From Megachile rotundata (taxonomy: Eukaryota > Arthropoda > Insecta > Hymenoptera > Megachilidae): DNA of 64,000 bases. Of this stretch, positions 55,550 through 64,000 are shown one piece after another. Each line of letters begins with the position of its first letter. Within the stretch, counting starts at the first letter, position 1. The stretch lies in the NCBI RefSeq assembly GCF_050947335.1, contig NW_027473315.1, positions 1,116,001 through 1,180,000 on the forward strand, in the 5' to 3' direction. The notes beneath the pieces are model-generated. The model worked only from the letters and a program-made list of their open reading frames with translations, was not told the DNA's origin and ran no database searches. A program made the position numbers and the translations under genes.

Positions 55550-57060
55550 TGATTGCGATAGTATGATTGTGATTGTATGATTGTGTTTGTATGATTGTGA
55601 TTGTATAGTAGTAATTGTATGATTGTCTTCGTATGATTGTGATCGTATGATTGTGATTGTATGATTGTGATTGTATGATTGTGATTGTATCATTGTGATT
55701 GTATGATTGTGATCATATGATTGTGATTGTATGATTGTGATTGTATGATTGTTTTTGTATGATTGTGATTGTATGATTGTGATTGTATGATTGTGATTGT
55801 ATTATTGTGATTGTATGATTGTGATTGTATGATTGCGATAGTATGATTGTGATTGTATGATTGTGATTGTATGATTGTGATTGTATGATTGTGATTGTAT
55901 GATTGTGATTGTATGATTGTGATTGTATGATTGTGATTGTATGATTGTGATTGTATGATTGTGATTGTATGATTGTGATTGTATGATTGTGATTGTATGA
56001 TTGTGATTGTATGATTGAGATTGTATGATTGTGATTGTATTATTGTGATTGTATGATTGTGATTGTATGATTGTGATTGTATGATTGTGATTGTATGATT
56101 GTGATTGTATGATTGTGATTGTATGATTGTGATTGTATTATTGTGATTGTATGATTGTGATTGTATGATTGTGATTGTATGATTGTGATTGTATGATTGT
56201 GATTGTATGATTGTGAATGTATGATTGTGATTGTATGATTGTGATTGTATGATTGTTTTTGTATGATTGTGATTGTATAGTAGTAATTGTATGATTGTCA
56301 TCGTATGATTGTGATTGTATGATTGTTTTTGTATGATTGTGATTGTATGATTGTGATTGTATGATTGTGATTGCATGATTGTGGTTGTATGATTATGGTT
56401 CTATTATTGTGATTGTATGATTTTTCTTGTATGATTATGATCGTATGATTGTAATTGCATGATTGTGATTGTATGATTGTGATTGTATGATTGTGATTGT
56501 ATGATTGTGATTGTATGATTGTGATTGTATGATTGTGATTGTATTATTGTGATTGTATGATTGTGATTGTATGATTGTGATTGTATGATTGCGATAGTAT
56601 GATTGTGATTGTATGATTGTGATTGTATGATTGTGATTGTATGATTGCGATAGTATGATTGTGATTGTATGGTTGTGATTGTATGATTGTTTTTGTATGA
56701 TTGTGATTGTATAGTAGTAATTGTATGATTGTCATCGTATGATTGTGATTGTATGATTGTTTTTGTATGATTGTGATTGTATAGTAGTAATTGTATGATT
56801 GTCATCGTATGATTGTGATTGTATGATTGTTTTTGTATGATTGTGATTGTATAGTATTAATTGTATGATTGTCTTCGTATGATTGTGATCGTATGATAGT
56901 GATTGTATGATTGTGATTGTATGATTGTGATTGTATGATTGTGATTGTATGATTGTGATTGTATGATTGTGATTATATGATTGTGATTGTATGATTGTGA
57001 TTGTATGATTGTGATTGTATGATTGTGATTGTATCATTGTGATTGCATGATTGTTTTTGT
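55550..57060 (+). repeat. Segment E3 (partial third copy, approximate limits)
   Basis: It matches E1 at an offset of 11,084 bp up to the consensus run near 55.9 kb, and at 10,805 bp from about 56.2 kb. The change of 279 bp equals 20 units minus 1, so the missing piece contained the 13-bp unit. It then carries the TAGTATTAATTG unit near 56,853 and leaves E homology at R block copy 13. Confidence 0.82.
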
Positions 57061-57187
57061 ATGATTGTGATTTCATGATTGTGATTGTATGATTGTGCCT
57101 GTATGATTGTGATGGTATGATTGTGATTGTATGATTGCGATTGTATGATTGCAATTTTATGAGTGTGATTATATGATTATGATTGTA
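57034..57187 (+). repeat. R block copy 13
   Basis: Full form, at the point where E3 stops matching E1. It is followed by the GGTTG and ATGGTTCTATTATTG variants. Confidence 0.9.
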
Positions 57188-57411
57188 TGATTGTGATTGT
57201 ATGATTGTTTTTGTATGATTGTGATTGTATGATTGTGATTGTATGATTGTGATTGCATGATTGTGGTTGTATGATTATGGTTCTATTATTGTGATTGTAT
57301 GATTTTTCTTGTATGATTATGATCGTATGATTGTAATTGCATGATTGTGATTGTATGATTGTGATTGTATGATTGTGATTGTATGATTGTGATTGTATGA
57401 TTGTGATTGTA

Positions 57412-58934
57412 TGATTGTGATCGTATAATTGTGATTGTATGATTGTGATTGTATGATTGTGATTGTATGATTGTGACTGTATCATTGTGATTGTATGATT
57501 GTGATCATATGATTGTGATTGTATGATTGTGATTGTATGATTGTTTTTGTATGATTGTGATTGTATGATTGTGATTGTATAGTAGTAATTGTATGATTGT
57601 CTTCGTATGATTGTGATCGTATGATTGTGATTGTATGATTGTGATTGTATGATTGTGATTGTATGATTGTGATTGTATGATTGTGATTGTATCATTGTGA
57701 TTGTATGATTGTGATCATATGATTGTGATTGTATGATTGTTATTGTATGATTGTTTTTGTATGATTTTGACTGTATGATTGTTTTTGTATGATTCTGATT
57801 GTATGATTGTGATTGTATGATTGTGATAGTATGATTGTGATTGTATGATTGTGATTGTATGATTGCGATAGTATGATTGTGATTGTATGATTGTGATTGT
57901 ATCATTGCGATAGTATGATTGTGATTGTATGATTGTGATTGTATTATTGTGATTGTATGATTGTGATTGTATGATTGTGATTGTATGATTGCGATAGTAT
58001 GATTGTGATTGTATGATTGTGATTGTATGATTGTGATTGTATGATTGCGATAGTATGATTGTGATTGTATCATTGTGATTGCATGATTGTTTTTGTATGA
58101 TTGTGATTTCATGATTGTGATTGTATGATTGTGCCTGTATGATTGTGATGGTATGATTGTGATTGTATGATTGCGATTGTATGATTGCAATTTTATGAGT
58201 GTGATTATATGATTATGATTGTATGATTGTGATTGTATGATTGTTTTTGTATGATTGTGATTGTATGATTGTGATTGTATGATTGTCATTGTATGATTGC
58301 GATAGTATGATTGGGATTGTATGATTGTGATTGTATGTTTGCGATTGTATGATTGAGATTGTATGATTGTGATTGTATTATTGTGATTGTATGATTGTGA
58401 TTGTATGATTGTGATTGTATGATTGTCATTGTATGATTGTGATTGTATCATTGTGATTGTAAGATTGTGATCATATGATTGTGATTGTATGATTGTGATT
58501 GTATGATTGTTTTTGTATGATTGTGATTGTATGATTGTGATTGTATGATTGTGATTGTATGATTGTGATTGTATGATTGTGATTGTATTATTGTGATTGT
58601 ATGATTGTGATTGTATGATTGTGATTGTATGATTGCGATAGTATGATTGTGATTGTATGATTGTGATTGTATGATTGTGATTGTATGATTGCGATAGTAT
58701 GATTGTGATTGTATGATTGTGATTGTATGATTGTGATTGTATAATTGTGATTGTATGATTGAGATTGTATGATTGTGATTGTATTATTGTGATTGTATGA
58801 TTGTGATTGTATGATTGTGATTGTATGATTGTGAATGTATGATTGTGATTGTATGATAGTGATTGTGTGATTCTGATTGTATGATTGTTTTTGTATGATT
58901 GTGTATGTATAGTAGTAATTGTATGATTGTCATC
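57412..58934 (+). repeat. Segment G3, third copy of sequence inside A and B
   Basis: It matches 11,962-13,470 at offsets of 45,450 and then 45,464 bp, and therefore also 23.39-24.90 kb. Shared landmarks are GATCGTATAATTG, TTTTGACTG followed by TTTTTG, TCATTGCGA, R block and GTAAGATTGTGATCATA. Private to this copy is a GTTATTG unit at about 57.74 kb. Confidence 0.85.
58070..58223 (+). repeat. R block copy 14 (G3)
   Basis: Full form, in the segment that matches 11.96-13.47 kb. It corresponds to copy 2 at 12,606. Confidence 0.9.
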
Positions 58935-59231
58935 GTATGATTGTGATTGTATGATTGTTTTTGTATGATTGTGATTGTATAGTAGTAATTGTATGATTGT
59001 CTTCGTATGATTGTGATCGTATGATAGTGATTGTATGATTGTGATTGTATGATTGTGATTGTATGATTGTGATTGTATGATTGTGATTGTATGATTGTGA
59101 TTGTATGATTGTGATTTCATGATTGTGATTGTATGATTGTGCCTGTATGATTGTGATGGTATGATTGTGATTGTATGATTGCGATTGTATGATTGCAATT
59201 TTATGAGTGTGATTATATGATTATGATTGTA
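58490..59231 (+). repeat. Segment H1 (ends at truncated R block)
   Basis: It matches H2 at an offset of 714 bp (51 units) around the TTATTG unit (58,588 versus 59,302) and the GTGTATG unit (58,898 versus 59,612). It overlaps the end of G3. Confidence 0.82.
59106..59231 (+). repeat. R block copy 15, truncated to 9 units (end of H1)
   Basis: It begins at the GATTTCA unit and lacks the first two units (TCATTG..GCA and T5), giving 126 bp. The full H2 copy is at 59,876. Confidence 0.88.
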
Positions 59232-60029
59232 TGATTGTGATTGTATGATTGTTTTTGTATGATTGTGATTGTATGATTGTGATTGTACGATTGTGATTGT
59301 ATTATTGTGATTGTATGATTGTGATTGTATGATTGTGATTGTATGATTGCGATAGTATGATTGTGATTGTATGATTGTGATTGTATGATTGTGATTGTAT
59401 GATTGCGATAGTATGATTGTGATTGTATGATTGTGATTGTATGATTGTGATTGTATAATTGTGATTGTATGATTGAGATTGTATGATTGTGATTGTATTA
59501 TTGTGATTGTATGATTGTGATTGTATGATTGTGATTGTATGATTGTGAATGTATGATTGTGATTGTATGATAGTGATTGTGTGATTCTGATTGTATGATT
59601 GTTTTTGTATGATTGTGTATGTATAGTAGTAATTGTATGATTGTCATCGTATGATTGTGATTGTATGATTGTTTTTGTATGATTGTGATTGTATAGTAGT
59701 AATTGTATGATTGTCTTCGTATGATTGTGATCGTATGATAGTGATTGTATGATTGTGATTGTATGATTGTGATTGTATGATTGTGATTGTATGATTGTGA
59801 TTGTATGATTGTGATTGTATGATTGTGATTGTATGATTGTGATTGTATGATTGTGATTGTATGATTGTGATTGTACCATTGTGATTGCATGATTGTTTTT
59901 GTATGATTGTGATTTCATGATTGTGATTGTATGATTGTGCCTGTATGATTGTGATGGTATGATTGTGATTGTATGATTGCGATTGTATGATTGCAATTTT
60001 ATGAGTGTGATTATATGATTATGATTGTA
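59232..60029 (+). repeat. Segment H2 (ends at full R block)
   Basis: It directly follows H1. It has three units where H1 has five before TTATTG, and six more units before the R block. Confidence 0.82.
59876..60029 (+). repeat. R block copy 16 (end of H2)
   Basis: The first unit is CCATTG rather than TCATTG, a private change. Confidence 0.9.
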
Positions 60030-61317
60030 TGATTGTGATTGTATGATTGTTTTTGTATGATTGTGATTGTATGATTGTGATTGTATGATTGTGATTGCAT
60101 GATTGTGGTTGTATGATTATGGTTCTATTATTGTGATTGTATGATTTTTCTTGTATGATTATGATCGTATGATTGTAATTGCATGATTGTGATTGTATGA
60201 TTGTGATTGTATGATTGTGATTGTATGATTGTGATTATATGATTGCGATAGTATGATTGTGACTGTATGATTGTGATTGTATGATTGTGATTGTATTATT
60301 GTGATTGTATGATTGTGATTGTATGACTGCGATAGCATGATTGTGATTGTATGTTTGTGATTGTATGATTGTGATTGTATGATTGAGATTGTATGATTAT
60401 GATCGTATGCTTGTAATTGCATGATTGTGATTGTATGATTGTGATTGTATGATTGTGATTGTATGATTGTGATTGTATGATTGTGATTGTATGATTGTGA
60501 TTGTATGATTGTGATTGTATGATTGTGATTGTATGGTTGTGATTGTATGATTGCGATAGTATGATTGCGATTGTATGATTGTGATTGTATGATTGTGATC
60601 GTATGATTGTGATTGTATGATTGTGATTGTATGATTGTGATTGTATCATTGTGATTGTATGATTGTGATCATATGATTGTGATTGTATGATTGTGATTGT
60701 ATGATTGTTTTTGTATGATTGTGATTGTATAGTAGTAATTGTATGATTGTCATCGTATGATTGTGATTGTATGATTGTTTTTGTATGATTGTGATTGTAT
60801 AGTAGTAATTGTATGATTGTCTTCGTATGATTGTGATCGTATGATTGTGATTGTATGATTGTGATTGTATGATTGTGATTGTATGATTGTGATTGTATCA
60901 TTGTGATTGTATGATTGTGATCATATGATTGTGATTGTATGATTGTGATTGTATGATTGTTTTTGTATGATTGTGATTGTATGATTGTGATTGTATGATT
61001 GTGATTGTATGATTGTGATTGTATTATTGTGATTGTATGATTGTGATTGTATGATTGTGATTGTATGATTGCGATAGTATGATTGTGATTGTATGATTGT
61101 GATTGTATGATTGTGATTGTATGATTGAGATTGTATGATTGTGATTGTATGATTGTGATTGTATGATTGAGATTGTACGATTGTGATTGTATTATTGTGA
61201 TTGTATGATTGTGATTGTATGATTGTGATTGTATGATTCTGAATGTATGATTGTGATTGTATGATTGTGATTGTATGATTGTTTTTGTATGATTGTGATT
61301 GTATAGTAGTAATTGTA
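60030..61317 (+). repeat. Array between H2 and the 210-bp doublet
   Basis: The first 0.37 kb repeats variants found after R blocks at 10.07, 21.50, 25.29 and 63.52 kb (GGTTCTATTATTG, ATTTTTCTTG, GACTGCGATAGCA, TGTTTG). After that come consensus runs, two T cassettes and TCATTG/GATCATA pairs. Nothing unique was seen. Confidence 0.78.
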
Positions 61318-61527
61318 TGATTGTCATCGTATGATTGTGATTGTATGATTGTTTTTGTATGATTGTGATCGTATGATTGTGATTGTATGATTGTGATTGT
61401 ATGATTGTGATCGTATGATTGTGATTGTATGATTGTGATTGTATGATTGTGATTGTATGATTGTGACTGTATCATTGCGATTGTATGATTGTGATCATAT
61501 GATTGTGATCATATGATTGTGATTGTA
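61318..61527 (+). repeat. 210-bp doublet, first copy
   Basis: Fifteen units: TCATCG, consensus, T5, GATCG, two consensus, GATCG, three consensus, GACTG, TCATTGCG, two GATCATA and one consensus. I found no difference from the second copy. Confidence 0.88.
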
Positions 61528-61737
61528 TGATTGTCATCGTATGATTGTGATTGTATGATTGTTTTTGTATGATTGTGATCGTATGATTGTGATTGTATGA
61601 TTGTGATTGTATGATTGTGATCGTATGATTGTGATTGTATGATTGTGATTGTATGATTGTGATTGTATGATTGTGACTGTATCATTGCGATTGTATGATT
61701 GTGATCATATGATTGTGATCATATGATTGTGATTGTA
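61528..61737 (+). repeat. 210-bp doublet, second copy
   Basis: An exact or near-exact head-to-tail copy of the preceding 210 bp. The following sequence (consensus, T5, consensus, consensus, TAGTAG) does not continue the pattern. Confidence 0.88.
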
Positions 61738-64000
61738 TGATTGTGATTGTATGATTGTTTTTGTATGATTGTGATTGTATGATTGTGATTGTATAGTAGT
61801 AATTGTATGATTGTCTTCGTATGATTGTGATCGTATGATTGTGATTGTATGATTGTGATTGTATGATTGTGATTGTATCATTGTGATTGTATGATTGTGA
61901 TCATATGATTGTGATTGTATGATTGTGATTGTATGATTGTTTTTGTATGATTGTGATTGTATGATTGTGATTGTATGATTGTGATTGTATGATTGTGATT
62001 GTATGATTGTGATTGTATGATTGTGATTGTATGATTGTGATTGTATTATTGTGATTGTACGATTGTGATTGTATGATTGTGATTGTATGATTGTGATTGT
62101 ATGATTGTGATTGTATGATTGTGATTGTATGATTGAGATTGTATGATTGTGATTGTATTATTGTGATTGTATGATTGTGATTGTATGATTGTGATTGTAT
62201 GATTGTGAATGTATGATTGTGATTGTATGATTGTGATTGTATGATTGTGATTGTATGATTGTTTTTGTATGATTGTGATTGTATAGTAGTAATTGTATGA
62301 TTGTCATCGTATGATTGTGATTGTATGATTGTTTTTGTATGATTGTGATTGTATAGTAGCAATTGTATGATTGTCTTCGTATGATTGTGATCGTATGATT
62401 GTGATTGTATGATTGTTTTTGTATGATTGTGATTGTATGATTGTGATTGTATGATTGTGATTGTATGATTGTTTTTGTATGATTGTTTTTGTATGATTGT
62501 GATTGTATGATTGTGATTGTATTATTGTGATTGTATGATTGTGATTGTATGATTGTGATTGTATGATTGCGAAAGTATGATTGTGATTGTATGATTGTGA
62601 TTGTATGATTGTGATTGTATGATTGCGATAGTATGATTGTGATTGTATGATTGTGATTGTATGATTGTGATTGTATAATTGTGATTGTATGATTGAGATT
62701 GTATGATTGTGATTGTATTATTGTGATTGTATGATTGTGATTGTATGATTGTGATTGTATGATTGTGATTGTATGATTGTGAATGTATGATTGTGATTGT
62801 ATGATAGCGATTGTGTGATTCTGATTGTATGATTGTTTTTGTATGATTGTGATTGTATAGTAGTAATTGTATGATTGTCATCGTATGATTGTGATTGTAT
62901 GATTGTTTTTGTATGATTGTGATTGTATAGTAGTAACTGTATGATTGTCTTCGTATGATTGTGATCGTATGATAGTGATTGTATGATTGTGATTGTATGA
63001 TTGTGATTGTATAATTGTGATTGTATGATTGAGATTGTACGTTTGTGATCGTATTATTGTGATTGTATGATTGTGATTGTATGATTGTGATTGTATGATT
63101 GTGAATGTATGATTGTGATTGTATGATAGTGATTGTGTGGTTCTGATTGTATGATTGTTTTTGTATGATTGTGATTGTATAGTAGTAATTGTATGATTGT
63201 CATCGTATGATTGTGATTGTATGATTGTTTTTGTATGATTGTGACTGTGTAGTAGTAATTGTATGATTGTCTTCGTATGATTGTGATCGGATGATAGTGA
63301 TTGTATGATTGTGATTGTATGATTGTGATTGTATGATTGTGATTGTATGATTGTGATTGTATCATTGTGATTGCATGATTGTTTTTGTATGATTGTGATT
63401 TCATGATTGTGATTGTATGATTGTGCCTGTATGATTGTGATGGTATGATTGTGATTGTATGATTGCGATTGTATGATTGCAATTTTATGAGTGTGATTAT
63501 ATGATTATGATTGTATGATTGTGATTGTATGATTGTTTTTGTATGATTGTGATTGTATGATTGTGATTGTATGATTGTGATTGCATGATTGTGGTTGTAT
63601 GATTATGGTTCTATTATTGTGATTGTATGATTTTTCTTGTATGATTATGATCGTATGATTGTAATTGCATGATTGTGATTGTATGATTGTGATTGTATGA
63701 TTGTGATTATATGATTGCGATAGTACGATTGTGACTGTATGATTGTGATTGTATGATTGTGATTGTATTATTGTGATTGTATGATTATGATTGTATGATT
63801 GTGATTGTATGACTGCGATAGCATGATTGTGATTGTATGTTTGTGATTGTATGATTGTGATTGTATGATTGAGATTGTATGATTGTGATTGTATTATTGT
63901 GATTGTGTGATTGTGGTTGTATGATTGTTATTGTATGATTGTGAATGTATGATTGTGATTGTATGATTGTGATTGTATGATTGAGATTGTATGATTGTCT
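61738..64000 (+). repeat. Right end of window, still in the array
   Basis: It contains T cassettes, TTATTG/GAATG segments and R block copy 17. The stretch near 62.78-62.98 kb shares the ATAGCG and TAGTAGTAACTG changes with the first 250 bp of the window. Repeats continue in register to the final base. Confidence 0.85.
63362..63515 (+). repeat. R block copy 17
   Basis: Full form. The downstream 0.37 kb matches the sequence after copy 16 at an offset of 3,486 bp, falling to 3,472 bp. Confidence 0.9.

Larger units (their letters stand above)
57177..59996 (-). other. Longest open frame (939 codons); repeat-derived, not called as a gene
   Basis: The translation is an almost pure 14-residue repeat, YNHNHTITIIQSQS, with scattered substitutions (K, R, D, P, F, L). 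The minus-strand consensus has no TAA, TAG or TGA in any frame, so the frame stays open wherever variants avoid a stop. The other frames read the same peptide because 42 bp (three units) equals 14 codons. There is no signal peptide, no non-repetitive domain and no flanking gene sequence. Ends are set by variant units that happen to create a start or a stop. The alternating polar and beta-branched pattern would suit beta-strand stacking if it were translated, but nothing shows that it is. More than 60 shorter frames of the same kind cover the minus strand. Confidence 0.15.
1..64000 (+). repeat. Continuous 14-bp tandem-repeat array (satellite or large minisatellite)
   Basis: The consensus unit on the + strand is TGATTGTGATTGTA, and it runs without a unique-sequence break from the first to the last base. 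It divides into two GATTGT hexamers plus AT. Recurring variants change one to four positions. Examples are a T5 form (TGATTGTTTTTGTA), TAGTAGTAATTGTA, TGATTGTCATCGTA, TGATTGTCTTCGTA, TGATTGTGATCGTA, TGATTGCGATAGTA, TGATTGAGATTGTA, TGATTGTGAATGTA, TTATTGTGATTGTA, TCATTGTGATTGTA and TGATTGTGATCATA. The unit starting at base 11 can be followed in register to base 63,978 with only twenty phase-changing units. Arrays of this size without genes are typical of eukaryotic heterochromatin; species and chromosomal position cannot be read from the sequence. No rRNA, tRNA, transposon end or gene-like composition was seen anywhere. Confidence 0.98.

Noticed and set aside
57177..59996. Long minus-strand open frames as a family of large repetitive proteins
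   Set aside because: All three frames are open with the same peptide, starts and stops come only from variant units, there is no non-repetitive domain, and non-14-bp units occur without regard to frame. The openness is a property of the 14-mer.
1..64000. CRISPR array
   Set aside because: The repeat is 14 bp with no unique spacers between units, and no cas-like gene is present.
1..64000. Telomeric repeat
   Set aside because: The unit has no run of G and does not match TTAGGG, TTAGG, TTTAGGG or similar types. It does not end in a terminal block.
1..64000. G-quadruplex-forming DNA
   Set aside because: Although G/T rich, the consensus has no GG dinucleotide. GG appears only in rare variants.
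1..64000. Centromeric CENP-B-type box
   Set aside because: I saw no match to the known box among the variant units. The palindrome ATCATATGAT is unrelated.
1..64000. tRNA, rRNA or structured RNA genes
   Set aside because: No cloverleaf, conserved rRNA core or non-repeat stretch of useful length was found on either strand.

Overview
The whole 64 kb window is one tandem-repeat array with no recognisable gene. The basic unit is 14 bp, TGATTGTGATTGTA on the + strand, repeated roughly 4,570 times from the first base to the last. The unit can be read as GATTGT GATTGT plus AT, so it is probably an expanded hexamer. The consensus unit is 4/14 G and contains no C, so the + strand is strongly T/G rich. 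Every C comes from a variant unit. I see no unique flank at either end, so the array extends beyond the window on both sides. Nothing identifies the organism. A gene-free array this long points to a eukaryotic satellite or large minisatellite (heterochromatin, subtelomere, pericentromere, or a sex or B chromosome). It contains no known telomeric or centromeric motif that I recognise.

The interest lies in the structure above the 14-mer. Variant units act as markers and are arranged in recurring blocks. The T cassette has 10 units (140 bp). The S block has 16 units (224 bp, eight copies, all between 277 and 36,530). The R block has up to 11 units (154 bp, seventeen copies, all after 9,918). A 13-bp unit occurs 16 times and a 20-bp unit three times. 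These blocks are carried on larger duplications. The largest is a head-to-tail duplication of 11-12 kb: copy A 4,965-16,097 and copy B 16,098-28,154. Further copies are C1/C2 (about 29.3-31.4 and 35.2-37.4 kb), D1/D2/D3 (41.4-43.5, 50.2-52.4 and 54.5-55.5 kb), E1/E2/E3 (44,494-47,082, 47,083-49,713 and about 55.55-57.06 kb), G3 (57.4-58.9 kb, matching segments inside A and B), H1/H2 (58.5-59.2 and 59.2-60.0 kb) and a 210-bp doublet at 61,318-61,737.

The 14-bp register is kept almost perfectly. Following unit starts from base 11 to base 63,978, the only net phase changes I find are the sixteen 13-bp units (-1 each), one single-base deletion at 3,427-3,439 (-1) and three 20-bp units (+6 each). 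Length differences between copies are otherwise whole multiples of 14 bp (532, 630, 224, 28 and 14), as expected for unequal exchange or slippage between aligned units.

The minus strand has long open frames, up to 939 codons, that encode a 14-residue repeat (Y-N-H-N-H-T-I-T-I-I-Q-S-Q-S). They follow from the repeat arithmetic: the minus-strand consensus has no stop in any frame, and 14 is not a multiple of 3, so all three frames give the same peptide. The consensus also has no ATG. Starts and stops come only from variant units. I therefore annotate no protein-coding genes, RNA genes, mobile elements or CRISPR arrays.
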